Below, one piece after another: positions 8,976 through 17,951 of a DNA stretch of 64,000 bases. The notes beneath the pieces are model-generated. The model saw only the letters and a list, made by a program, of their open reading frames with translations, was not told where the DNA came from and did no database searches. The stretch's first letter is position 1, and each line of letters begins with the position of its first letter. The position numbers and the translations under genes were made by a program. This DNA is from Carnobacterium_B sp040274945. GTDB lineage: Bacteria; Bacillota; Bacilli; Lactobacillales; Carnobacteriaceae. The stretch is taken from assembly GCF_040274945.1 (NCBI RefSeq), contig NZ_JBEMAR010000003.1, forward strand, positions 124,001 to 188,000. The letters run 5' to 3'.

Positions 8976-10061
8976 TCAATTCCATTTTTCGCGGGCAAAC
9001 GGATTCGGTTCAGCTGGATTACTAAATTCACCACGGCGGGTCGGTTCATCGATTGTCTCAATAAAGGGCGTTCCATTTTGGACGTATTCCATGAACCCAA
9101 TACTTTCACCTCTGCGATTAAAAACAGGAACATAAGAAATGAAAATTTTACGACCGTCATCTTTTCGTGTGAACCAATGCGTTTCGCTCTTGCGTGTCCC
9201 ATCTGCCAGTTCTCCAGCTAATTTCCCAACAAATTCGCGCACATGAGGCGGATGACAATCAATAAAGTGGCTTCCTAAACTCGCTTGGGAACGGTGAAAC
9301 TCATGATGATCTTCATTGAAATATTGAAAGCGTAAATCCGGCCCAACAAACGTAATTTCAACTGGTAGCGCATTCAAAACAGCTTCAATTTGTTCAATGG
9401 TTAGGGATCCTCCTTTAAACTGGATACGCGGTTCTAAGTCTTCTAACTTTGGTTCAGCTTCCGGATCAATCTCACCTCTAGCTACACCTAAAGCATAATC
9501 CAATGCTTCTTGTGCTCCGCGTGAAGAAAAAGTTGCACCCGAGATTGTATCAACTTGAGAAGATTGACTGCGTAAAATCTTTGCAATAATGTCTTCCATC
9601 GCTTTACCACCGATATCAGGAGTCTCTTTTCCTTGGTAGTCAATTTTTTCAATCTTATTTTCACTTACTGTTACATTCAGATTAATGTCACCTTTATACC
9701 CATCTCCGTTTCCACTGTAAGTTCCAGATGTGAAATGGTGTTCAATCTTTCCTGTCTCTTCATTAAATTCACCATCAATTGGAGCACGTTCGCCCCGTGC
9801 AACTCCTAACGCATAGTCCACAGCCCGCAAAGTTCCTTCTGAAGCATATGTCGCGCCAGAAATTGTATCAACTTCTACTGATTGTCGTTTAATGATTTCT
9901 TCTACCATTTTCGCTACGGCTATCCCGCCTTTATTAGGTGTCTCATTTTCAGAGTAATCGATTTCTACTATTTTTCCCTCATCTACTTTTACATCCACCG
10001 TAATATAATCATGGTACCCCGTTGCTCTTCCTTTGTACGTTCCTGGTTTAAGATTATTCAT
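8976..10061 (-). CDS. Protein with two FMN-binding domains and a PAS domain
   Basis: The 361-aa protein has two tandem FMN_bind domains, each with an ApbE target motif DTISGAT (Thr71 and Thr177). A PAS-like domain follows (about 220-335: NALPVEITFVGPDLRFQYFN, then SHFIDCHPPHV), of the kind found at the end of DUF438 proteins. It lacks a signal peptide, lipobox or membrane helix, unlike the extracellular double-FMN lipoprotein PplA, so it should work in the cytosol. I infer an electron shuttle or redox sensor that takes electrons from the OYE protein. The start at 10061 has GAGGAGG 6 nt upstream. It is the first gene of the leftward operon and faces apbE across an FNR-type palindrome. Confidence 0.85.
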   Translation of the reverse strand: MNNLKPGTYKGRATGYHDYITVDVKVDEGKIVEIDYSENETPNKGGIAVAKMVEEIIKRQSVEVDTISGATYASEGTLRAVDYALGVARGERAPIDGEFNEETGKIEHHFTSGTYSGNGDGYKGDINLNVTVSENKIEKIDYQGKETPDIGGKAMEDIIAKILRSQSSQVDTISGATFSSRGAQEALDYALGVARGEIDPEAEPKLEDLEPRIQFKGGSLTIEQIEAVLNALPVEITFVGPDLRFQYFNEDHHEFHRSQASLGSHFIDCHPPHVREFVGKLAGELADGTRKSETHWFTRKDDGRKIFISYVPVFNRRGESIGFMEYVQNGTPFIETIDEPTRRGEFSNPAEPNPFAREKWN

Positions 10062-10141
10062 AATGAACCTCCTCAATATTGTTATTCATTTCACAATTTG
10101 TTTTTACATTGTTAGTATAAGTAGAAAAATAATTAAAAAAA

Positions 10142-10155
10142 TTGATTTAAATCAA
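10142..10155. promoter_or_regulatory. FNR/CRP-type palindrome between the flavin genes and apbE
   Basis: TTGATTTAAATCAA matches the FNR consensus TTGAT-N4-ATCAA exactly and lies in a longer A/T palindrome (about 10133-10164). It sits between the divergent FMN/PAS gene and apbE, so one CRP/FNR-family regulator could control both. Oxygen or redox control is an inference. Confidence 0.6.
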
Positions 10156-10264
10156 TTTTTTTAATTGTTTTAGAAAAAATCTCACATAATTTTTAGAGTA
10201 TGTTAAAATGCAAACATATACATCGTATGGACTTCTCAACTATATCGTTAGGTGGGTGAAAAAA

Positions 10265-11194
10265 ATGAAACAGAAGATTATTAATCGAATGGGGACACAA
10301 ATCAGCCTTTCCATTGTGCATCCGGAAGCAGAAAAACTATTAGAAAAAGCTAGCCACATACTGGCAGATTACGAAGCACGATTCAGCGCAAACAATTTTA
10401 ACAGTGATTTAATGACCGTGAACCAACAAGCAGGATTACAGCCTGTTCATGTCGATTCAGATTTATATGAATTAATTCAAATCGGCAAGAACTATAGTTT
10501 GTCCTCTAATCTTGCTCTAAACATCACAATAGGACCACTCGTTAAACTATGGAAAATTGGTTTTACAGAAGCGCGTTTGCCTAAACCAAAAGAAATTGAC
10601 GAACGGTTAAAGCTAATTGACCCAACTGACATTGAATTGGATACGGATAAAAGAACGGTATACTTAACAAAAAAAGGCATGGAAATCGATCTTGGCGCCT
10701 TAGCAAAGGGATATTTTGCCGATAAACTCAAAAAGTTTTTTCAACATGAAGGCGTACAAAGTGGTTTAGTGGATTTGGGTGGAAATGTGCTGACGATTGG
10801 GGAAAATCCAAAATACGAAGATGGCTATTGGCGTGTAGGGATTCAAAAGCCTTCACTGGTTCGTGGAGATTTAGTGGGCGCTGTATTGGTAAAAAACAAG
10901 TCAGTGGTAACATCTGGCATTTATGAACGGTCGCTTAAGGTAAAAGGAAAAGACTACCACCACGTTCTTGATTCCACAACAGGTTATCCAATTGAAAATG
11001 ACGTGGCCAGCGTAACCATCATTTCGGATGAATCTATTGACGGAGAAATATGGACTACCCTTTTATTTATGTTCAGTCCCACTTTGGCCATCCAATATAT
11101 CGACACCATCCCTGGCATAGAAGCTCTTGTTATCACAAAAGACAACGATGTACACATGACACATGGTATCACACCGTATGTTGTTTTATTTTAA
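10265..11194 (+). CDS. apbE: FAD:protein FMN transferase ApbE
   Basis: ApbE moves FMN from FAD onto Thr in (S/T)GA(T) motifs of flavoproteins. The 309-aa protein shows the family segments DLGALAKGYFADKL, GLVDLGGNVLTIG, VTSGIYERS and HHVLDSTTGYPIE. There is no signal peptide or lipobox, unlike the exported ApbE of many bacteria, which fits cytosolic targets. The targets are probably the three SGAT motifs encoded just to the left. The ATG at 10265 follows GGTGGGTG; an in-frame ATG at 10208 would add 19 residues with no good ribosome binding site. It is divergent from the flavoprotein operon. Confidence 0.92.
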   Translation: MKQKIINRMGTQISLSIVHPEAEKLLEKASHILADYEARFSANNFNSDLMTVNQQAGLQPVHVDSDLYELIQIGKNYSLSSNLALNITIGPLVKLWKIGFTEARLPKPKEIDERLKLIDPTDIELDTDKRTVYLTKKGMEIDLGALAKGYFADKLKKFFQHEGVQSGLVDLGGNVLTIGENPKYEDGYWRVGIQKPSLVRGDLVGAVLVKNKSVVTSGIYERSLKVKGKDYHHVLDSTTGYPIENDVASVTIISDESIDGEIWTTLLFMFSPTLAIQYIDTIPGIEALVITKDNDVHMTHGITPYVVLF

Positions 11195-11489
11195 AAAGCG
11201 ATAAAGATCAAACTAAACCGTTCAGTTTCTTGAGCGGGACTCAAAGTCTTTTTGAGGTATACCAACTTGTAGGAATTGTCTAACTTAATTTAATAACTAA
11301 AAACAGATAAAAGCTTGTCTTTATTATAAAGTATTCCGTACACTCCAAATACAGTATGGTATTATTTATATTAGTAGGTCGGTTATCTGGTTACGGTAAA
11401 AGTTAAAAAACGGCTATCGATTCCTATTTTCGAGTTTTCTTCAATAGGTATCATACGATAACTCATCACTGAAAGGAGGTGAAAATGAA

Positions 11490-12068
11490 GTGCTCACTAC
11501 AATCTTAGAAGACCCACTGTACTTACAATTTGCTTTTGCAGGCTGCATCGCATTAGCTATTTTGACATTACCACTAAAAGATATCATCAGTGTCGGTTTT
11601 TACGACATCAGCGATTTCTTTGTCACAGGAATGATTGCTTTTTTCATTACATATGGGGTTCTAGTGACCAACCTTGCAACAGTGTCTATTTGGTTGTTTG
11701 TGGGTGTCTTTCTTGCCGTAATGGTTGTCATTATGCTCATGAATATTCTCGTTATCCTGCCCTTTAAGAGCCGTGCAGAAAATTCAACTATTACGTCCAT
11801 CCATGAGTTAGAAGGCAAAGAAGCGACAGTATCTATTCCAATCACACTCAATGGAACAGGCGAAGTCATCGTCTCTACTGGTTTTACACGAGTGAATAAA
11901 ATGGCTAAAATCTATGACAATACTGACAACATAACCGTAATTCCAAAAAATGAAAATGTATTGATCATGGATGTTAGCAACAACATTCTTTATGTCCTTC
12001 CCTATACAAACAGCATTAAAGCCATTGGCAAACCAACGCCGACATGGAATAAGAAACCAAAAAAATAA
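11490..12068 (+). CDS. NfeD-like membrane protein, flotillin partner
   Basis: The 192-aa protein has three hydrophobic segments (about residues 13-30, 42-62 and 66-90). A soluble C-terminal beta-rich part follows (about 105-180), with ELEGKEATVSIPITLNGTGEV as in the OB-fold domain of short NfeD proteins such as Bacillus YuaF. YuaF-type proteins are encoded next to flotillin and act with it in membrane microdomains. The start is GTG at 11490 behind AAGGAGGTG; the nearer ATG at 11485 is out of frame. Flotillin follows after 41 nt. The 295 nt upstream hold no gene and probably carry the promoter. Confidence 0.8.
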   Translation: MLTTILEDPLYLQFAFAGCIALAILTLPLKDIISVGFYDISDFFVTGMIAFFITYGVLVTNLATVSIWLFVGVFLAVMVVIMLMNILVILPFKSRAENSTITSIHELEGKEATVSIPITLNGTGEVIVSTGFTRVNKMAKIYDNTDNITVIPKNENVLIMDVSNNILYVLPYTNSIKAIGKPTPTWNKKPKK

Positions 12069-12109
12069 TCCCACCATCAAAATAGATACGAGAAAGTAGG
12101 AATGTACAC

Positions 12110-13594
12110 ATGGATTCAGCATTATTTGGAACCGTTGGCGCAGTTGTCATCGCAGTCATTTTATTAGTCGCATTAGTTAGTCGTTACCGTACAGCTTCTC
12201 CAGCAGAAGCGTTAATTATCAGTGGTACAGCATTAGGCAGTAAGAACGTGTATGTAGACCCAAATACGGGCAATAAAATGAAAATCGTTAGCGGAGGCGG
12301 GACATTCGTTTGGCCAATCATTCAATCCGTTCATAAGTTGTCATTGCTGTCATCTAAACTAGACGTTCGTACACCAGAAGTGTATACCGAGGAAGGTGTT
12401 CCAGTCGCAGTTGACGGAACCGTTATTATTAAAATTGGATCTACATCAGAAGATATCGCAACAGCCGCTGAACAATACCTTGGTAAATCAACGGAACAAT
12501 TAGAAAGCGAAGCGAAAGAAGTTCTAGAAGGACATTTGCGTTCAATTTTAGGTCGCATGACTGTTGAAGATATTTATCAAAATCGTGATAAATTCAACCA
12601 AAACGTTCAAGATGAAGCATCTGGCGATTTAGCTAAAATGGGATTGGTTATTTTATCTTTTACAGTAAAAGAAGTAACGGACAGAAACGGTTACCTAGAC
12701 TCATTGGGCCAAGGTCGTATTGCTGAAGTGAAACGAGATGCGGATATTAAAACAGCAAATGCAGATAAAGAAACACGCATTCAACGAGCATTAGCTGAAC
12801 AACTGTCTCAAGAAGCGGAATTGCAACGCCAAACAGAGATTGCGCAAGCTGAAAAAGTAAAAAGTCTACGTGTATCTGAATACGGAAGAGAACAAAATAT
12901 CGCTAAAGCCGAAGCTGAAAGTGCGTATGACTTAAAGAAAGCTGAATTAAGAAAACAAGTTATCATTGAAGAGGGTAACGCTCAAATTATTGAACGTGAA
13001 AAACAAATCGAATTGCAAGAAAAAGAAACCATTAAGCAAGAACGCGAATACGATGCAACTGTCCGTAAGAAAGCTGATGCTGAACGTTACTCTGTTGAAC
13101 AACGTGCGGAAGCCGATAAAAACAAAGCCATTGCTGAATCTGAAGCGAGAGCCAAAGAAATCGAATTAAACGGTATGGCTCAAGCCGAAAGTATTCGTTT
13201 AATCGGTCAAGCTGAAGCAGACAGTAAGACAGCATGGGCGGAAGCCTTGAAAGAATACGGTGATGAAGCTATTGCAACCTTACTGATCGAAGCTTACCCT
13301 GCAATTGTTCGTGCTGCTGCTGAACCATTGAGTAACATTGACAAAATTACGGTTGTAGACAGCGGAAACGGAAATGGCACATCAGCCATTACCAAAACAG
13401 CCTTAAACACACTGGCAGCTTCTCAAGAAGCATTTAAAGATGCAACAGGATTAGACATCAATAATTTAATCAGTTCATTTGCGGGAACAAAGAATGTGGG
13501 TCGTCAAATCAGCAATTTGAACGAAACATTCGCTCAAACAGCAGTCGTGGCTGAAGAACCCATCACCACAGACGATGCACAAAAAATCATTTAA
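12110..13594 (+). CDS. floT: Flotillin (SPFH domain scaffold protein)
   Basis: Flotillin organises functional membrane microdomains. The 494-aa protein has an N-terminal hydrophobic segment (about residues 8-24), then an SPFH/band 7 domain up to about residue 200 (GGGTFVWPIIQSVHKLSLLS, DVRTPEVYTEEGVPVAVDG). A long Ala/Glu/Lys-rich coiled coil covers about 215-380, and a C-terminal part follows with ALKEYGDEAIATLLIEAYP. Size and order match YuaG/FloT. It forms an operon with the NfeD-like gene. Confidence 0.93.
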   Translation: MDSALFGTVGAVVIAVILLVALVSRYRTASPAEALIISGTALGSKNVYVDPNTGNKMKIVSGGGTFVWPIIQSVHKLSLLSSKLDVRTPEVYTEEGVPVAVDGTVIIKIGSTSEDIATAAEQYLGKSTEQLESEAKEVLEGHLRSILGRMTVEDIYQNRDKFNQNVQDEASGDLAKMGLVILSFTVKEVTDRNGYLDSLGQGRIAEVKRDADIKTANADKETRIQRALAEQLSQEAELQRQTEIAQAEKVKSLRVSEYGREQNIAKAEAESAYDLKKAELRKQVIIEEGNAQIIEREKQIELQEKETIKQEREYDATVRKKADAERYSVEQRAEADKNKAIAESEARAKEIELNGMAQAESIRLIGQAEADSKTAWAEALKEYGDEAIATLLIEAYPAIVRAAAEPLSNIDKITVVDSGNGNGTSAITKTALNTLAASQEAFKDATGLDINNLISSFAGTKNVGRQISNLNETFAQTAVVAEEPITTDDAQKII

Positions 13595-13607
13595 ACACCT
13601 GCATCAA

Positions 13608-13650
13608 TGCACGGCTGGAGCCTTATGGTGGTTCGATTCCACCTCGTGTA
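13608..13650 (+). other. tRNA-like acceptor and T-arm fragment
   Basis: TGCACGG and TCGTGTA can pair over 7 bp (with two G-T pairs). Between them GGTGG-TTCGATT-CCACC has the exact shape of a tRNA T arm. There is no D or anticodon arm in the 12 nt between and no encoded CCA. It may be a tRNA remnant, a minimal tRNA-like RNA, or part of the 3' end of the flotillin transcript. It lies 14 nt after flotillin and before a resolvase remnant. Confidence 0.35.
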
Positions 13651-13761
13651 TTTTAATTAGATCAAAGGGGTTCCAAAAACAATCTCAATGAAGAACCTTT
13701 CGTTAAATGCTTGATTTACAATCAAGATAGAATAGAAAGAATTTTTTAAAGAGGTTGAATT

Positions 13762-14359
13762 ATGCGGATTGGTTATGCTCGAGTATCGACAGATAACCAA
13801 GAACTCTATCGTCAATTAGACGCATTGGAAAAAGTTAGATATGATAAACTCATACCAGAGAAACTTACATGTACACAGAAAAAAGAGCGGGTCTAGATAG
13901 CTTATTTAATACCCTTCGATCAAGATATACGGTCATCATTGGATCCATTAATCGGCTGGGGAGAAAAATTCTAGATATTTTATCTACAGTTAAAGAACTA
14001 AAAGAGCAGGTATAGAAGTCATTTCGTTAAAAGAGAATTTAGATACCTCTACTCCAACCAATCAGGCCATGTTTCAGATGATGGCTGTGATTTGCTCAGT
14101 TGGAGTGTGACTTAAAGGTGGTACAGTGAGTGAATGAAGGCTTAGTATCCGCTAAAGCACGTGGAGTGAAGCTTGGCAGACCGATAATGGACAAACAAAA
14201 GGTGAAAGATGCTTTACGTTTATATGATTCGGGACATTATTCGATTAAAAACATTATACGAATCACTGATATTCTCAAGGATTATTATATCGAAAGTTAA
14301 AAGAAAGAGACTCCAAACAAATTTTAACTTCTATAATTGAAGAGACTGAACAAAAATAA
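13762..14359 (+). pseudogene. Decayed serine resolvase (Tn3-type)
   Basis: The first frame reads MRIGYARVSTDNQELYRQLD, the N terminus of a serine resolvase with the catalytic Ser in RVS. The frame then breaks. RAGLDSLF, IIGSINRLGRK, GIEVISLKENLDTSTP and AKARGVKLGRP reappear in other frames, and the remnant ends ILTSIIEETEQK before a TAA at 14359. At least three frameshifts and an internal stop make it non-functional. It marks a past transposon or plasmid insertion downstream of flotillin. The remaining 14360-14616 shows nothing I recognise. Confidence 0.8.
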
Positions 14360-14616
14360 ATAGACTTAATTTTATTCTAGTTGATTTGGAATATATATAT
14401 ATACAGTTTGGAACCGAAAAATACCCTATGAATTATATTGAATTAGCAAGAGTTAAACATCAGGTATAACTATACAAGCAAATAAAGATATCGATTATAG
14501 CCTCTTAAGATCATGCTGAAGAAAAAAGTTAATTGTGCTTTAGGAAAACTTCCATAATTGTATCTCTTATGTCAGGAAAACTATATTGTACTATCAAAAT
14601 ACAGTAAGTAAACATC

Positions 14617-14656
14617 AAAAAAACTTTGAGATACTATAGTATCTCAAAGTTTTTTT
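14617..14656 (-). terminator. Terminator after the P-type ATPase
   Basis: A perfect palindrome of A tract, ACTTTGAGATACT, its complement and T tract lies 52 nt after the stop of the minus-strand ATPase gene. Confidence 0.85.
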
Positions 14657-14708
14657 TACATTATTAACAATAATTTTAGAATAGTATTCTTATTAACTAT
14701 AACTTTAT

Positions 14709-17402
14709 TTATTTTTGCATGCTTACTTTTTGATTGTAACCCTTTTGAATGGACAGTCGAATAAATTTATTGAATTCCACTACAATCAATACCGTAATCC
14801 CACATAATAATGATAATCCCCACTCTTTACTCGTCATAGCTGAAGTATGGAATGCTTCCTGCATAAAAGGTACGTAAGTTAAAATTAATTGTAGGACTAG
14901 CATGATTCCAATAATTAGGAATGCTTTAGGATTCGTGAAAAACGAACGAGAAAAAGCAAGTTTTGAAGTTCGGATACTAAAAAGATAGAAAATTTTACTA
15001 AATACGATAATGTTAACCATCATCGTACTGGCGGTTACTTGATCAGCTCCCATATACATCAACCATTCATAAGAAATAATACTCACGATCGCCATTAAAA
15101 TAGAAACATATGTCATTTGGAAAATATCTTGTTTGTTCATAAGTCCTCTACCCGTTTTTCTAGGTGGTCTATTCATAATACCCTCTTCAGCAGGTTCAAA
15201 AATAAACGCAAATTGAATCGTAATTGCAGATACCATATTGATCCAAAGTAGTTGCGTAGCTTGAAGTGGCATATCTCGTTGCATTAAAATCGTAATCGCA
15301 ATGATCAACCCTTCAGCAAATGAAGTTGGCAGCAAAAAGAGTATACTCTTTTTGATATTATCATAAATACGACGCCCTTCTTTAATAGCAACAGACATAG
15401 TTGCAAAGTTATCGTCTGCTAAAATCATGTCAGCAGAATCTTTGGCTACGTCAGTACCTTTGATTCCCATCGCAACACCAATATCAGCCTTTTTCAAGGC
15501 TGGAGCATCGTTTACACCATCCCCTGTCATGGCAGTTATCTTATCATTTGCTTGAAGCGCAGAAATAATCTCTAACTTATTTTTAGGAGTAGTTCTAGCA
15601 AAAACTTGATATTTTAGAGCAGCTTTCTTTTGTTCCTCTTCTGACATCTTATCCCATTTTGGACCCGTAATGACGCTAATGTTATCGGCCAATCCTAACT
15701 TTTCACCAATTGTTTTAGCAGTAAGCGGATGGTCTCCAGTAATCATCTTGACTTCAACACCTGCTTTTCGCATCTCTCTTAAAGAGCCAATAACTTCTTC
15801 ACGTGGCGGATCAATAATACCAGCTAAGCCTAGGAAAGTTATACCCGAAGATAACGAATCATGAGTAATCTCATCTACCCCATCTGGAATCAATCGGTAC
15901 CCAACAGCGACTACTCGTTTTCCTTGAAGAGAAAGTTCTTCAACTCTTGAATTCCATTCAACTTGATTGAATAGCGAATCATAGGTAGTTGCCATTGGAA
16001 ACAACTTATCAGGTGATCCTTTAATAAAAAGTATCTTTTGTGCAGTCTCTGTATCTAGAACCAACTTTGCCATATAACGATAATCGGAGTCAAAAGGAAT
16101 CATATCTAGTTCTTCATACTTATTTTTCTTCTCATATTCATATACTTTATGATACAACGTCAAGAATGACCCATCTGTCGGCTCCCCATTCAATGACCAA
16201 TTATTCCCTTCTTTTATAAGTGTTGTATCATTAGCTTCATATCCTGCATCTAAAAAAAGTGTTAATTTTTTATTTAGCTCAACGTGTTTTCTAAATTCTG
16301 TTATTTCTCCTTTAGGATTATACCCATCACCCGTTACTTCATAATGATGGGTATCAATGTAAATATCTTTAACCGTCATTTCATTTTTTGTTAAAGTTCC
16401 AGTTTTGTCTGTTGCAATAATATCAACCGACCCTAACGTTTCTACCGCAGGTAGCGATTTTACAATAGTATGTTTCTTTTTAGCCATGTCACTCACACCC
16501 ATGGCTAAAATTACAGAAGTAGTCGCTGGAAGTCCTTCAGGTATTGAACCTACAATCATTGTTACCACTGCTAAAGAAAGAACTGACAAAGCATGGGTTT
16601 CTAAAAGAATACCAATGATAAAAAGGATGATTGCTGCACCAATCACAACATAAGATACCCCTTTTCCTAGCCCATCTATTTCTCGCATTAAAGGGGTTTT
16701 TCTTTCTTTTACTCCTTTAACTTCTATTGATATTTTTCCAATTTCTGTTTGTTCAGCCGTTGCGACTACAACACCTAACCCACTTCCGTTTGTCACAGAT
16801 GTTGAAGCAAAGGCTGTGTTTGTTTGTTCTGCTAATGCAACATCAGTAGCTGTTAGTGCCTGGATTGTCTTCTCTACTGAATCTGCTTCTCCTGTAAGAG
16901 CAGATTCTTGAATGCGTAAGTTATCTGTATCTACAATCCGTAAATCTGCTGGTACGCTGTCCCCTGCTTCTAAAAAGACAACATCGCCTACTACTAACTC
17001 TTCTGCAGGAATGTCTAATCTTTGCCCTTCACGGTAAACGGTCGCTTGGGTCGATAGCATACTTTTTATTTTTTCTAATGCATCTGAGGCATTTACTTCT
17101 TGATAGTAACCAATCAAGGCGTTAATGATGACTACCAGGCCAATTATAAACGCATCTGACAAGTGTCCCATTAATATCGTTAACAAAGCAGCAAAAATTA
17201 AAATATATATAATCATATTATTGAATTGTCGAACAAAAAGTTTCCATTTAGGTGTTGTTTCAGTGGCCAATTGATTTGGTCCATCTAACTCAAAACGATT
17301 CTTTGCTTCTGTGTGGCTTAGTCCATTTTCAAAGTCCTCTTGTGTATAATTTTTAGATAAATTTTCAACTGTTTTTTGATAATTTTTTATATCTGTTTTC
17401 AT
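14709..17402 (-). CDS. P2-type cation-transporting ATPase
   Basis: This 897-aa integral membrane pump has the full P2 ATPase layout. It starts with an N-terminal cation_ATPase_N region (LSHTEAKNRFELDGPNQL), and the actuator motif LTGEAD is at about 169-174. PEGLPA in M4 is at 288-293. The phosphorylated Asp332 lies in DKTGTLTKNEMT, and the hinge reads TGDGVNDAPALKKADIG. Six hydrophobic segments cover the last third. The M5 segment LLPTSFAEGLIIAITIL differs from SERCA-type calcium pumps, so I leave the ion open (Ca2+ or Na+). AAGGGAGAG precedes the ATG. It is transcribed alone and is followed by a strong terminator. Confidence 0.9.
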   Translation of the reverse strand: MKTDIKNYQKTVENLSKNYTQEDFENGLSHTEAKNRFELDGPNQLATETTPKWKLFVRQFNNMIIYILIFAALLTILMGHLSDAFIIGLVVIINALIGYYQEVNASDALEKIKSMLSTQATVYREGQRLDIPAEELVVGDVVFLEAGDSVPADLRIVDTDNLRIQESALTGEADSVEKTIQALTATDVALAEQTNTAFASTSVTNGSGLGVVVATAEQTEIGKISIEVKGVKERKTPLMREIDGLGKGVSYVVIGAAIILFIIGILLETHALSVLSLAVVTMIVGSIPEGLPATTSVILAMGVSDMAKKKHTIVKSLPAVETLGSVDIIATDKTGTLTKNEMTVKDIYIDTHHYEVTGDGYNPKGEITEFRKHVELNKKLTLFLDAGYEANDTTLIKEGNNWSLNGEPTDGSFLTLYHKVYEYEKKNKYEELDMIPFDSDYRYMAKLVLDTETAQKILFIKGSPDKLFPMATTYDSLFNQVEWNSRVEELSLQGKRVVAVGYRLIPDGVDEITHDSLSSGITFLGLAGIIDPPREEVIGSLREMRKAGVEVKMITGDHPLTAKTIGEKLGLADNISVITGPKWDKMSEEEQKKAALKYQVFARTTPKNKLEIISALQANDKITAMTGDGVNDAPALKKADIGVAMGIKGTDVAKDSADMILADDNFATMSVAIKEGRRIYDNIKKSILFLLPTSFAEGLIIAITILMQRDMPLQATQLLWINMVSAITIQFAFIFEPAEEGIMNRPPRKTGRGLMNKQDIFQMTYVSILMAIVSIISYEWLMYMGADQVTASTMMVNIIVFSKIFYLFSIRTSKLAFSRSFFTNPKAFLIIGIMLVLQLILTYVPFMQEAFHTSAMTSKEWGLSLLCGITVLIVVEFNKFIRLSIQKGYNQKVSMQK

Positions 17403-17951
17403 TTTTTATATTCTCTCCCTTATTCTCATTAAGTGTACGCAAAAATAGCACCTCATCTTTTGATGACGTACTTAGCTACTCTATTTGAATATAAGAAGTA
17501 TAAAAAAAAACTGTACAAATCACCCTCGTCATCATCTGACATTAAAAAAACACCCCCTTTTTTTATTTATTATACCAAAGCTAACACACTAGTTCTCCAT
17601 TGTCAATTACTCCATACAGAGCAGTAAATAGCATCCGTTTAATTATATTATAAAATTTTTCAAATAATTATTTACTCTGTTTAATCATGTTACCTTCTAA
17701 ATAATCGCCTTTGGTCTAATGAAATAATCTATTATCTTAACTTATTTCTTACTTTTATATACTCATAAAAAGATTTTACAAAATTTATAAATATAAAATA
17801 CCTGTTTTTCAGTTTGACGATATCATATATACGTGGACTGCTATTTATTTAGATAGATTTCACTAAATAAATTAAGTGCAAAAGAGTCTGTTGTTTACCT
17901 ACTTCGAATATGGTATATTATGTTTCATAAAAAAAAGAAATAAAGGAGATA
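17403..17951. other. Intergenic region between divergent ATPase and CNNM/CBS genes
   Basis: These 549 bp are A+T-rich and must hold the two divergent promoters. A short run of A followed by C5 and T7 (about 17540-17565) looks like low-complexity sequence. I see no gene, RNA or clear operator. Confidence 0.5.

Noticed and set aside
10208..10264. N-terminal extension of ApbE as a signal peptide
   Set aside because: The extension lacks a ribosome binding site and a lipobox. A good start with GGTGGGTG lies at 10265.
11195..11300. Terminator after apbE
   Set aside because: Only a 6-bp CTCAAA/TTTGAG stem is visible, too weak to call.
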